From: Tigriopus japonicus
Lineage: Eukaryota; Arthropoda; Copepoda; Harpacticoida; Harpacticidae
Reading direction: 5' to 3'
Assembly: GCA_010645155.1 (NCBI GenBank)
Contig: JAAGOF010000023.1
Location: 389,101-453,100 of the forward strand
DNA length: 64,000 nucleotides
Shown: positions 40,701 to 49,469 of the stretch, piece by piece
How the letters are laid out: every line of letters starts with the position of its first letter
Numbering within the stretch: the stretch's first letter is position 1
The notes under the pieces: generated by a model
The model's input: the letters and a program-made list of their open reading frames with translations, nothing else
What the model was told of the DNA's origin: nothing
Database searches by the model: none
Made by a program: the position numbers and the translations under genes

Positions 40701-42387
40701 GGAGGCCAAGAACTTGGTTCCTCTCAAGGGATCGGCCAACACGGATCCCTTTTGTAAATGGTAAATCGATTTTGCTTTACAAAATTAACGAACGAGCTTC
40801 ACAAGGTTGGACCAGACAACTCCTAATTGGAGCTTTTGTTTCAATTTAAAAATAACCGATACTTGCTTGTTCTCAACAAGTGGGTCTGCTGTTTACCTAT
40901 AAAGTTGGTTAAATGAGCTTTGAGTGCATTTTTAAATTGGAGAGGGAATTGCATGCTAAGGTTTGTGAAATATGATTGGAAAATAAAGTCTTGTCAAAGC
41001 GAAACCTGTCATTTGGAGGAGTTTCTATATTGTCGATGTTAGCACTACTTAGGGGGGGTGAAGAATATCAATATTTAATAATGCGTTTTGACAGACAAAA
41101 AACGAACCAAAGCAAATTAACTTGATCTGGCACGAAATTTGATTTTCCGCCTCAATTCCCACCCATCATCTTCTTGAAACTTGGCTATTTTGACATTCCA
41201 TACGTAGTCCATTCCCGAGGTTTCTCCTTAGTCAATTCTCATGGGTTGGCGCATCTTTCCACGCATCGATAATACAATGGCATGTTGATTTCTCTCTCTC
41301 TCTCTCTACAGTTATCTATTACCCGAGAGGAACAAAACCGGGAAACAAAAGACCAATGTGTGCCGAAGAACCTCGAATCCCCGATGGGAACACACCGTGA
41401 CTTGGGATCAAGTGACCATGGCTGAGTTAGCTGACCGCAGTCTCGAGGTTTCCGTTTGGGATCACGACCGATTGGGACAAAACGACATGCTTGGAGGCGT
41501 TCGATTCAACCTGGGCTCAGGTACGTTTGGCATTAATCATTGTTCTTTTCCTCGTTGGACCTCTTTGTTGTGGTCTAGTGACTTGAGTTCTAGGAAAGTC
41601 TGGACTTCAAGCCATCATTAAACGGCAGACTTGTGTAGTGTATCGCCATAAACAGCCATGGCTTATGAAAGGGATTAGTTCGTCCTTATTATGAACGAAT
41701 AGCTGACTCTTGGGAAATGTGGGAATGGACATATCGGTAATTAGGTTGTCGTTTGAGTGAGTCTCTCTTATACTTTACCGCATTGCTAATGAAAAGCACG
41801 TCATTGATAAAGTGTCTGCCTTTAGAGGCTGTTATATCGGGGTTTCATTCATCAATGCACATTGTACCAAGGCAATAGAAACATACATGGATGGAGTGCA
41901 GTAATGTGTACCTTCAGTGCGTATTCTCCAGGTATTCTTTTAAAAGGAAGACTTGTATTTTATGAACTTGATGAGCTTTAATACAAGATAAGACGGATAG
42001 AAGACGTGTGCGACAGGTGAATTTTAGTGTCAGAAGCATTCTCCTGGTCATGAAATGATCCATAATTCATTGAATGTGACAGTTGTTATGGTAGACAGAA
42101 GCCGTGACAAGAACAATGAAAACTTGCTCTTGAAACGAATCAAATGCATTTTGAACACTTCAGAGTGTGCGATGCAAATCTCCATACCTGTTAATGCCGA
42201 GCTGAAAATTGTTCATGAATATTCATTTGCAGGCAAACATCAAAGCAAACCCTCAGCTTGGATGGACTCAACGGGCAAAGAAGTCACCCTGTGGCAGCAA
42301 ATGTTGGATCGACCCAATTTTTGGGTTGAAGGAGCCGTTCATTTACGACCTGTGGAGAAGATGAATTCCACCCCCTCACCAATATGA
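1844..42387 (+). CDS. btsz: bitesize / synaptotagmin-like protein, long isoform (8 exons)
   Basis: Predicted CDS: join(1844..10769, 37872..38047, 38719..38900, 39503..39605, 40119..40280, 40549..40760, 41312..41520, 42233..42387). It totals 10125 nt, or about 3374 residues. All introns are GT/AG and every junction keeps phase. The N-terminal ~2975 residues are low-complexity, Ser-rich and acidic. Residues ~3055-3175 form a C2A domain and ~3200-3350 a C2B domain, ending in a Slp-like tail ([14 protein letters not shown]). Known of the family: synaptotagmin-like proteins bind phospholipids through C2 domains and act in membrane traffic and cortical actin organisation. Drosophila Bitesize has a similarly huge disordered exon and binds Moesin at the apical cortex. 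The Rab27-binding Slp homology domain of many Slp proteins was not found, so either this isoform lacks it or it lies upstream. The N-terminus is uncertain. The C2 part is very secure. Confidence 0.9.
1965..1986 (+). other. Candidate splice acceptor inside the long btsz frame
   Basis: A pyrimidine-rich run followed by TTCAG ends at 1985, and the next base starts GGT GGC codons of the main frame in phase 1. If it is used, residues 1-47 of the 1844 start are intron-derived and the real N-terminus comes from an exon further left. The stretch just before it (hydrophobic CFLISFFSF) reads like a translated polypyrimidine tract, which favours splicing here. Confidence 0.5.
10770..12348 (+). other. 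Start of the ~27 kb btsz intron
   Basis: The intron begins with GTAGGT at 10770. No recognisable exon, RNA gene or element is seen up to the MITE. A short GA microsatellite lies near 12118-12132. Confidence 0.6.
12349..12588. mobile_element. Short hAT-type MITE with 8-bp target duplication
   Basis: The element spans 12357-12580 (224 bp). Its left end CAGGGGTCGGTAACCA pairs with the reverse complement of the right end (TAGGGGTCGGCAACCA), with 2 mismatches in 16. It is flanked by CTCTATGT (12349-12356) and CTCTCTGT (12581-12588), an 8-bp duplication with one change. hAT transposons are known for 8-bp duplications and CAGNGGTCGGCAACC-like ends. The inside is rich in GGGCC/GGCCC palindromic motifs and has no coding capacity, so it is a non-autonomous derivative. 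It lies in the btsz intron. Confidence 0.88.
12589..31108 (+). other. btsz intron interior, no gene recognised
   Basis: All open frames here are short and none resembles a known domain on either strand. Simple repeats are present: GCTT-type at ~14360-14382, CACT-type at ~19918-19945 and ~20874-20892, CT at ~23308-23318, and CA at ~23934-23944. I see no tRNA, rRNA or complete transposon. Isolated small exons or enhancers cannot be excluded by eye. Confidence 0.5.
31109..31144. repeat. 18-bp unit, two perfect tandem copies
   Basis: AAAGATCATAAGAATGTC occurs twice back to back. It is a small local duplication in the btsz intron. Confidence 0.9.
31436..31680. repeat. Trinucleotide-rich tract (GGT/GAT/GAC)
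   Basis: The tract runs from a GGT/GAT block at 31444-31474 to GAC blocks at 31598-31612 and 31653-31677. The plus-strand frame between them encodes an acidic tail ending DDDDDWNDL before a TGA at 31628. That could be a real terminal exon of an unknown transcript or a translated simple repeat. No good acceptor precedes it. Confidence 0.5.
33959..34006. repeat. 24-bp unit, two perfect tandem copies
   Basis: AGAGGGTCAATAGCCAGTAG plus GAAT is repeated exactly twice. It is a local duplication in the btsz intron with no other feature. Confidence 0.9.
35133..36599 (+). other. Coding-like stretch of unknown identity with frame changes
   Basis: I do not recognise this sequence. Three plus-strand frames are open in succession. 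One is at 35321-35857 (including [20 protein letters not shown]). One is at ~35707-35940 (including [20 protein letters not shown]). One is at ~35934-36599 (including [20 protein letters not shown] and a Ser/Thr-rich linker). The second runs naturally into the third if two bases (TG) at ~35934-35937 are ignored. The first may run into the second near 35750. A 178-residue minus-strand frame overlaps (35264-35800) and looks less protein-like. Possibilities are a decayed nested gene or retrocopy, a gene with assembly errors, or alternative btsz exons. The first part faintly resembles the first helix of a Slp homology domain, but no zinc-finger or second helix follows. Confidence 0.35.
36992..37214 (+). 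CDS. btsz: Candidate alternative first coding exon of btsz (short isoform)
   Basis: ATG 36992 is the first Met after an in-frame TAG at 36941. It opens a 74-codon basic, Ser-rich frame beginning [20 protein letters not shown] and ending NRIKLK. The frame meets a strong donor (CAAAA|GTAAGG) at 37214/37215 in phase 1, exactly the phase of the giant exon. Splicing to 37872 gives Asn-Asp-Val-Ala at the junction and leads into the C2 exons. The resulting protein would have about 473 residues without the giant disordered region. A weak acceptor at 37014 (TCTTCCAACAG) would need an upstream phase-2 exon, which the giant exon does not supply. That favours an independent promoter close by. An E-box-like CCACGTGG lies at ~36948-36955. 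Without splicing the frame stops at 37240. Confidence 0.6.
37215..37871 (+). other. btsz intron before the first shared exon
   Basis: This holds a short GT microsatellite near 37409-37419 and an AATAAA-like motif near 37441. The motif could serve as a poly(A) signal if the frame ending at 37240 is an unspliced transcript. It ends with the acceptor TTGTTTTACAG at 37871. Confidence 0.55.
37872..38047 (+). CDS. btsz: btsz exon 2, Ser-rich linker
   Basis: The exon is 176 nt, entered in phase 1 and left in phase 0 (donor GGG|GTAAGT). It encodes a linker including [19 protein letters not shown] and [10 protein letters not shown]. Its entry phase fits both the giant exon and the alternative first exon, so it is probably the first exon common to all isoforms. 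Confidence 0.85.
38719..38900 (+). CDS. btsz: btsz exon 3, linker and start of C2A
   Basis: The acceptor TTTATTTCAG and donor GTAAGT bound the exon, which leaves in phase 2. It encodes [13 protein letters not shown] followed by the first strands of C2A ([11 protein letters not shown]) and loop 1 ([16 protein letters not shown]). Two Asp residues at the usual calcium-loop 1 positions are present. Confidence 0.93.
39503..39605 (+). CDS. btsz: btsz exon 4, C2A core
   Basis: It encodes [20 protein letters not shown] and [14 protein letters not shown], the polybasic strand 4 region and following strand of C2A. This is a hallmark of synaptotagmin-like proteins. The acceptor is TTTCTTCCAG and the donor AAG|GTGAGT, leaving in phase 0. 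Confidence 0.95.
40119..40280 (+). CDS. btsz: btsz exon 5, end of C2A
   Basis: It encodes [19 protein letters not shown], then [15 protein letters not shown] and WYSLQDR. The calcium-loop 3 segment reads [10 protein letters not shown]. Where synaptotagmin 1 has DFDRFSKHD, the first Asp is His here, while the second and third Asp are kept. Calcium binding by C2A may be weakened. Confidence 0.95.
40549..40760 (+). CDS. btsz: btsz exon 6, inter-C2 linker and start of C2B
   Basis: It encodes a short linker ([16 protein letters not shown]), the first C2B strands ([28 protein letters not shown]) and loop 1 ([11 protein letters not shown]). The first loop-1 Asp of synaptotagmins is replaced here by Lys, and the second (TDP) is kept. 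It leaves in phase 2 at GTAAAT. Confidence 0.95.
41312..41520 (+). CDS. btsz: btsz exon 7, C2B core
   Basis: It encodes [17 protein letters not shown], then [17 protein letters not shown] and [19 protein letters not shown]. All three loop-3 Asp residues ([10 protein letters not shown]) are present. It is preceded by a CT-rich tract that forms the acceptor polypyrimidine run (CTCTCTACAG) and leaves in phase 1 at GTACGT. Confidence 0.95.
42233..42387 (+). CDS. btsz: btsz terminal coding exon
   Basis: It encodes [20 protein letters not shown] and [10 protein letters not shown], the usual C2B C-terminal helix and strand of Slp proteins. It ends with MNSTPSPI and a TGA. The acceptor is TTCATTTGCAG. 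Confidence 0.95.
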
Positions 42388-43518
42388 GATTTCCCCGTTG
42401 TTTTGAAATGTACCTACTAGTCTTTTCAATGTATCAGAACTATTCCCTTTTCCTGTGCTCGATGTGATGTGATAGTTATTCTTACCTGATGTCTGACTAA
42501 GAAAAAATTCCATTCTTGCTATGATTACTACTACTTTTTCAATAGTTGCTATTAACGTCTGCCAGTTGTTGCATTAATTACAAACCTGACTATCACTAAA
42601 CCCCGATTCATGGCCAATTTGTAGCGCTTCATGTGATTACCTCACTTACTAAAATCTGTAATTTGCTTATCCGGTAAATGATCCCTCCATAGCATCTTTG
42701 CTCCTTTTCCCACGGATTTTTGAGTACAGTTAACCAATGAATAATGAAAATACACAGTTCAAAAATATAACCAATCAATGAAATTCCAATTCATGTACTC
42801 AGAAGTATAAAGAAACATTTCTTCAATGAATACAAAAGAAAAAACGTAAAACAGTAACACATTCAAGACTAGGGATATTCTTCTTGGCTCTAGACTAGGC
42901 TATGCTTTGCTCTCTTTTTTCGATAAAATTTGCCAGTTCAAACTATCGGCCAGGTTTCTCTAAAGAAGTTGAAATTCGCTGCACTTTTGTCAAAAGCTAC
43001 CCCAGTCTTTGACGACTTCAGACCAGGGGTGGCGTAAAAATTATGCCAAGATTTTTCCCCAGGTTGGATACAAAAAGCTATTACATTCGACAGATAGTTA
43101 TGAGTAGGGACGGGCAAATAGGGCCAAATTTTTGATAACATAAACCAAGGATCTATGCATAAACCCATTTTTGTGCCTTTTTGCACTTTTTTACCTTTAT
43201 TTGCATACTTTATTTACGATTTCGGCCAAAATTAACAAATTTTTAATAAAATACTAGCTTTTGAAAGATTTTTAGTTTCCAGATCATGTTTTGACCGTGA
43301 TGAAATTGCTTCCATTTGTAATCAAACATTTTAAGCACTTCAAAGAAATATTTGCGTTGCAGACACAAGCCTCACACTTTATCCTCCATCTTAGCTTTAA
43401 CAATAGCATACCATTCCCTAATTAAAGGATCTAATTGCATACAACCAACAAAATCAAACTTAAAGAAACTCGAATTATGGTATTGGAAGGATCTGACAAA
43501 TAATGTAGATTGTAGGCT
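42388..43518 (+). other. btsz 3' UTR and flanking DNA
   Basis: No canonical AATAAA is seen in the first ~800 bases. The nearest is near 43244. A hAT-like end (TAGGGACGGGCAAATA) occurs alone near 43106 without a partner. The rest is AT-rich and holds nothing recognised. Confidence 0.5.
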
Positions 43519-43520
43519 TA

Positions 43521-43734
43521 CAGTCAGGAGCAAAAGTATTCGTAACCTCGAAAATTTTATTGATTTTTGAATGATACTCGATTTTTGAAAAATACATTTA
43601 AGATAATTTTGCTCCTTAGTTATATTCTTTTATCATTTAAAAGCTATGCTACTTTTCTTTTTAAAAATTTACAAGATTTTGGTTAAAAAACTGCTCAGAA
43701 CATGTTTTAGACCAAGATCAAAAGTATTCGTAAC
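43521..43734. repeat. Left terminal inverted repeat with inner direct copy
   Basis: The outer motif is at 43521-43546 and the inner copy (ATCAAAAGTATTCGTAAC) at ~43717-43734. They match the right-end motifs in inverse orientation. Confidence 0.85.
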
Positions 43735-43740
43735 ATTTTG

Positions 43741-44767
43741 TCAATAGTTTATTGAATGCCCTTTTTCCTGAATTATACTTAAGAGACGTTTTTTATAATC
43801 ATTTACAAGATTTTTACATACATCTGAAAGAACATTAGCCCATTCTTCATAACAGATTTGCTCCAGTTTGTCAATTGTCTTTGGACGTCTTGCACGGATA
43901 CGGACTTTTAATTCTCTCCAAAGGTTTTCAATTAGTTTAAGGTCTGGATTCATGGAGGGCCAGTCCAAGACCTTAATCCGATTGTCCTTCAACCATTTCT
44001 TGACCAAAATGCTGTTGTGCTTAGGGTCGTTGTCGTGCTGGAAGACGAATTGTCGACCAAGCCGAAGTTTCCGCGCTGAACTCTGGAGATTCTCAGCCAA
44101 GACATCCCAATAGTCTTCTTTTTTCATTGTCCCATGAATTCTCACGAGGTTACCGGTGCCTTTGGCGGAAAAGGAGCCCCATAACATGATCGATCCTCCA
44201 CCGTGCTTGACCGTAGGGATGGTGTTTTTTTGGATGAAACGCTTCTCCTTTACGTCGCCAAATCCTTTGAACATCGTTGTGACCAAAAAGCTCAACCTTT
44301 GTCTCATCTGACCAAAGAATACTAGACCAAAAGTCACTGGTCTTGTCGAGGTACTTCTTGGCAAATTCCAAGCGAGCCTTCAAGTGTCTATCCTTGAGCA
44401 AGGGAGTCTTCCGTGGGCGACAAGACTTCAATCCTGCTTTGTGAAGTGAGGGAGCAACAGTAAACCTCGAGATGGACAATCCATTTTCACTGAGACGGTT
44501 CCGGATGTCCTTGACCGTTGTTCGAGGATTATTTGTGACCTCTCTGACAATCTTCCTCTCAAGTCTGGCTGACAGTTTCCTTGGACGACCGGATCTTGGG
44601 AGGTTCTCAACCGTTCGGTTCTTTTGTGCCTTCTTCACGACGTACTGAATCGTTGAAATCGGGATGTCCAGAAGCTTCGAAATGGCTCTATAGCCCTTGC
44701 CTCCATGATGAAGACTTACTATCTTCAACTTCAAGTCCTTGTCGAGATCCTTGACCTTGGTCATCAT
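43741..44767 (-). pseudogene. Tc1-family transposase, one frameshift
   Basis: This is a DDE transposase that would cut and paste the surrounding element. Translation begins at ATG 44767 (MMTKVKDLDKDLKLKIVSLH). The N-terminal half has paired helix-turn-helix segments (KGYRAISKLLDIPISTIQYV) and a GRPRKLS AT-hook-like linker. The catalytic half has WSDETKVELFG (first Asp), FQHDNDPKHNS (second Asp) and DLKLIENLW (Glu). Exactly 34 residues separate the second Asp and the Glu (DD34E). The frame breaks once, at 44225-44231, where a run of seven T on the plus strand has one base too many. Without it the frame would be about 341 codons, the usual family length. The break may be a true mutation or a homopolymer error. 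Otherwise the gene has no stops. Confidence 0.93.
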
Positions 44768-44949
44768 TGTCTGACTGTGAAGTAATTGTACAATTCCGTA
44801 AAATTTATAAGATCCAAGAAAGATCCACAAAATCTTGGAAAAAAGGAGACTAAATGACTTTTCTCCGGCTTTCCAGAGTGTTCTACATCTTGCAATCAAT
44901 TTTTTTCTGATGAAAAATCTGTTAATAAACCTATTTTGTAAACTTTTTT

Positions 44950-45164
44950 GCGCGTTACCAATACTTTTGCACTAGCTAAAAATTTATTTTTAATAATTAA
45001 AAGTTAGTTTCAGACATTTTTATAAAACAATTGCGGGAAACTGGTATTATTTTTAATCGGAAAAAAATATTACATTCTTACAAACTTCTTAGCATAGTAT
45101 TTAATTGGATATAAAGGATTTTCTGGTTTTCTCGTCACGTTACAAATACTTTTGCTCCTGACTG
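44950..45164. repeat. Right terminal inverted repeat with inner copy
   Basis: The inner motif (GTTACCAATACTTTTGCAC) is at ~44956-44974 and the outer motif ends at 45164. It is the mirror of the left end of the Tc1 element. Confidence 0.85.
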
Positions 45165-45166
45165 TA

Positions 45167-46290
45167 TGTTTGCTTTGCGCTTACAAAGATCGCTATTTCT
45201 AAAAAATGCCTTTATAAACTTGAAAACATCAAGCTCATGATACCTCAGTGTAGCAGTACTTGGTGTTTAATGACTTGGAGACATCATTTTTAAGTTCCAA
45301 AAGTATTTGAGACCAGATTTGAAATGAATAGAAAATGCCACATTTGAAATTCAGTTCTGGTTAAAATAAACACAGTTTTATGGGGTTGGACCTATTTATT
45401 ACAATAGAGAAAAATGAGTTTTTAGAATACATTATTGGAGTTCGTTCGTTGGTCAGTCTTACCCTCAGCCTTTGTCATGAAGGTTGGAAGGAAGTTACTA
45501 TGAGAATGGAGGAGTGAGAAGTGCAAGCTGAGGGGGGGCTGAGGGGGGCTGCATCCCTCTTTCTGATTGGTCAATTAAACACCTTGCACTAATGTGACTG
45601 ACAGTGGGGTTTCATAAAACCTTTCATCCCCCCAAATTTAATGGCTCCTAATCAAGACTTTCAAGACACACCACATCAAGTCTAATACTAATAATGTTTA
45701 TTGCAACTCAATGGTCATGTCAGGTCACACTGATGTAAAGTGTTAAATAGACCAATGAGAGCGTGGGCTCCAAGGTGCTCAAATCAGAGCAGACATTTAA
45801 ACCCAGACCTTTGCCAATCTTTTGTATAGAGCCTTTACTTCAGACTAGAGTTCTACCAGAGAAACGACACTCCAAAAGTATTTGTGAGCCACCAAGCTTG
45901 CACTGTGTGTGTGTGTGATGGGATTTGACGTTGGACACATTAAGTTACGTGATTCAAGACCAGAACTTGCGTTTTCAGGAGTCAGTAGCAAAATAGCTCA
46001 TTCAACTGCTTTGCTTGATTAAGAGCAATGCATGGGGAATCAAGTCACTTGACACCCTTGCTGCCAGACTACTGAAGCGTGTTCAAAACAAATCTCCACT
46101 GCCTGAACCGGAGTGACATTTCTCTGGTAATGCTCTACTTCAGACCAATATCTCGCACAAAACTGAGAATGGATCTCAATGAAACGCATGAATACCATGC
46201 ATACAGCAATACTAACTTCAGAAAACAGGTTTAGCCATATTCAGACCGAGTTTCATGAAAATTGGGAGCCTGCTTGGAAAACTGTGTTAT
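45167..46290. other. Non-coding interval between two DNA transposons
   Basis: No gene is recognised. It contains a G-rich patch near 45530-45548 and a short GT microsatellite near 45904-45918. Confidence 0.5.
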
Positions 46291-47019
46291 GTTATTAGTA
46301 GAGCGGCCGAAAATATTTAATTTTGGGGGACAAATATTTAAATAATATTTAAGAAAAAACATCGAAATATTTAAACAAATATTTAAATCACAACCAAATA
46401 TTTAAAAAATATTTAAATTTGTAATGAGTTTTTGGAGCAATTTATTGGCATTTTTGAAATTTTGATGAAAAATCCAAATATATTGATGAAAAATTGGCAA
46501 TGGAGGAAATCTAAGTGAACAAATCTTCAGCGCTAAAAAATCATATCGGGCAATTGAAATTGCTTATTCTTGACAGTCCTTATGTTTCCTTTACATTTAA
46601 TTAATGCTTAGGGTTTGGTTGAATATTCAAACCAGAGTTTCCATAGAAAAATCTTGTTGGAGTTGCGGTTTCCTTTTTTTTTAAATCCGTTAATGTAATT
46701 GTTACTGTATTTTTGAGGCCAAGCTGACTAAATATTTATTTTCCGCGCAATTTTTCCATTTTTGTTGGTCTGTTGCATAAAAGTCGAAAAATTGGAATAT
46801 TTTGACAATGTAGTTTTTCAAAAGGGCAGATTTTTTCTCAAAATTTCAAAAGGTTTACTGAAATTGTAGAGTTTCTTGAAACATTTTACTGAAACACGGG
46901 AATTTTCCTTTAATTTTAGAGGAAAAAGTCCAAATATTTAAAAACTGCTCAAAAACACACAATATTTCATTTAAATATTTTTATTTTAATTAAATATTTT
47001 CGGCCACTCAAGTTATTGG
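46291..47019. mobile_element. AT-rich hAT-like MITE with 8-bp target duplication
   Basis: The element spans 46299-47011 (713 bp). Its left end TAGAGCGGCCGAAAATATTT is mirrored on the right as AAATATTTTCGGCCACTCAA. The flanks are GTTATTAG (46291-46298) and GTTATTGG (47012-47019), 8 bp with one change. The interior is dense in AAATATTTAA motifs near both ends and has no coding frame. The duplication length points to hAT. The family itself is not identified. Confidence 0.8.
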
Positions 47020-47158
47020 CAATGAAACTCACAACTACAATATCCACACTCTTCCCAATAAAAACATCAGTTTCAATCAATATTTTCTCATCTGAAGTGC
47101 TTGAAATCCTTTACAGGCCAAATAAAGAGCAAGCACAAGCTTGAACAAATTATTTGGC

Positions 47159-47337
47159 ATGATTTCACGTAGTAGGTTTGGTGTTCTCTCTTTCTATTCT
47201 TCCGGTTCATTTCCAGTACCAGTTCCCCGACATTTTATTCCACCTCATCATTCTTCTCTTACACCTTGTACCATACACACCACATTTCCAATTATACTTA
47301 TATATTTTACACTTGAGTCCTGCATACAATCTTTCCG
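47159..47337 (+). repeat. 5' LTR of the gypsy element
   Basis: It begins ATGATTTCACGTAGTAGG and ends AATCTTTCCG, directly before the primer site. Compared with the 3' LTR it shows one substitution and lacks one 9-bp insertion. Confidence 0.93.
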
Positions 47338-47349
47338 TGGCGCAGTCGG
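47338..47349 (+). other. Primer binding site of the gypsy element
   Basis: TGGCGCAGTCGG starts immediately after the 5' LTR. A TGG start matches the complement of a tRNA CCA end, as expected for minus-strand priming. Which tRNA is used cannot be told. Confidence 0.7.
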
Positions 47350-47690
47350 TTATTCGTATTGTGACCCGTGGAACGATAACCGACTTGCATTGGCGATCTT
47401 CTTCCGTCTTCGTTGGATCCTTCCATCGTTTTCGTTGGATTTCTCCTTTGGTTGGTTCCGATTTCATCGTTGGATGCAATACGCTTGCTCTCCTGGTTGA
47501 TTTGGAATCGTTGGTTGGTGAATTTTCATCACTGGATTGTGGATTTTCCCATATTATATTCGAGATTATTTTATCGGCTCGCTCCAAGCGTTATCATTAT
47601 ATGATCGAGATTGTTCTGAACACATCAGTGGAGCATCTGTGGATCAACTTCGCCGGTTGAGTGTCTCGTACTTTTACCATTATTTTTAAT

Positions 47691-48975
47691 ATGGCTAGTC
47701 GAGACGATCTTTTGCCTTTGAAAGCCTCTCGAAGAGGTTATAAGGGGCTAACCACGAAGTAGAGGCGAACTGCGTTAGACGCTATCAAAGGTTTCGTTGA
47801 AGGCGATGATCCATTTTATGTTGAATCTAAGCTCGAATCTTGGGAAAAGAAATTAGATCAATTCCGAAATGCTGAGGATTTGGTTGTATGCCATCCTGCG
47901 GCTGATGAAAATGACATGGACAAGGATTTGGATGATCATGAGGACGCGTTTGATAGGGCTAAACTTAAAGTTCGAGGATTTCGTCAAGATTTTTACCGTT
48001 CTAGGGAATCCAGTTCTGCTGGTGTTTTGGATATTTCCCCGAATATTTCCTCTAATCCTGGACTTCCCAAATTAAATATCAAACGTCCTCCTGTTTTGGA
48101 AGAGGACACAGACTTACGGTCCTTTATCCAATGGTGTCATCTCTGGAACAATTACGTGAATTTATTAGCGCTATCCAAGAGGGACAGAACTACCCAAGTA
48201 TCGTTGTTTTGGGAGTGCTGTGGCCCCGGATTTTTCCAGATTATCCAACATTCTCTTGGAATCAAGCCGGATACCGGCCGAGAAGTGGATGATGAAATTA
48301 TCCGAATGATACGCGATCATTTGGGGAGTCTTCGGAGTGTGCATCTCAATATGCGAGATCTCCTTCTTGTTAGGCAACAAGTTGGGCAAGATTACACTAG
48401 CCTGTGCAATGTTCTCCGAGAACAAGCCGATTTCGCAGATTTAGCCAATATTACTCAGGATAAGTTGTTAATAGCTTTATTGCTTCAAGCCATATAGTGT
48501 GAAGACGACTTTATTTATGAAGGTTATGGAGCGCAACCCGCAAACATTTGACGAAGCTCGTCATCAAATTCTTGAGCTGGAGACGTCCCGTCATGGGGCG
48601 AAGGGTATGTCGCAAGCTCCTCATCACATTTTCGCGGCTCGATCCAAATCACACTATCGTTCTCAGAAAGTTTTCAAATCTGTCAAAAAATTGTCTGATG
48701 CTTCTTGCAAGTATTGTGGACGGTTTGCTCATCCCCGTGAGAAATGTCCAGCTCAAAAGAGCCAATGTCGAGCTTGCAATCAAAAGGGCCATTGGGATAA
48801 AGTATGCAGATCTCGATCTCTTGACACTAAAGCTCGTCACGAGAACAAACAGTTTTCTTCTTCTCGAGTTGGTTCTCTTAAACTTCAAGGGACTTCTTCT
48901 CACACTTTGAGCACTGTTCCAAACGCGATCGAAATCGGAATTACACCGATAGGTTACGGTGGATTGAGGACGTGA
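47691..48975 (+). pseudogene. gag of the gypsy element, disrupted
   Basis: ATG 47691 opens a frame (MASRDDLLPLKASRRGYKG) with an in-frame TAG at 47760. It continues through a gag-like core (LRSFIQWCHLWNNYVNLLAL, QQVGQDYTSLCNVLREQADF) to a stop at 48497. The remainder is read one base on, from ~48525 (ERNPQTFDEARHQILELE). It ends in two CCHC zinc knuckles, CKYCGRFAHPREKC and CRACNQKGHWDKVC, both of the CX2CX4HX4C type that bind nucleic acid. A frame change therefore separates the capsid-like and nucleocapsid-like parts. This could be an ordinary mutation, since stops are also present. Confidence 0.85.
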
Positions 48976-49469
48976 TTGGCATCGATGGAACATCCATAAA
49001 ACAATTAGAATCTTTTTTAAATTCATCCGAGTCTACAAGAAAGTGAGGTTTCGCGTTGACGAAACCAAAAAGTTCCCGAACTACTTTGTCTATCCTTTTC
49101 CGACAGAAAGGCAAGACCTCATTGTCTTCCGTTTAGGTCACACCGACCCCTCCCAACCCACCCAACTCTTCCTCAAACCCATATCACTTATATTCCTTGG
49201 AAAGGTGCCTTGGTAGAAGTTAGATAACTCACTGAGGCTTGCATTTATCCAGAGCAGATCGTCTAGACCACCACACGGCTCGCCTATTCGTACCAGTCCT
49301 TATAATTGTTTGTAATAAATTATCCGTTGTACTAATACAAAACGCTTTCTACTTCTAGTTTCAAGCTCATTCCTAGTTAAGGAATGGAATGTATCTTCGC
49401 ATAGACGAAGGTGAATAAAAAAGTGATTTTTCTTCTACGCAGTGAAGAAATGGGCATGTTTTCCGCAAG
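48976..49469 (+). other. Segment where protease is expected but missing
   Basis: No D-S/T-G-A active-site motif is seen in any frame. From 49047 to ~49426 the sequence looks foreign to the retroelement. It lies between two AAGTGA copies (49041-49046 and 49421-49426) and has a hairpin near each end: GGTTTCG/CGAAACC at 49047-49066 and CTTCG/CGAAG at 49395-49410. It may be a small insertion. Confidence 0.5.

Larger units (their letters stand above)
43519..45166 (-). mobile_element. Tc1-type DNA transposon, nearly complete
   Basis: The element spans 43521-45164 (1644 bp) and is flanked by TA on both sides, the known target of Tc1/mariner elements. The ends are inverted copies of CAGTCAGGAGCAAAAGTATT (right end ACAAATACTTTTGCTCCTGACTG). 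A related motif recurs internally on both sides (near 43713-43734 and 44956-44974). Each end therefore has two repeats, like the IR/DR arrangement of Tc1 elements such as Sleeping Beauty. The transposase gene on the minus strand fills the middle. Confidence 0.95.

Noticed and set aside
43100..43125. Single hAT-like end (TAGGGACGGGCAAATA)
   Set aside because: No matching opposite end or target duplication was found nearby.
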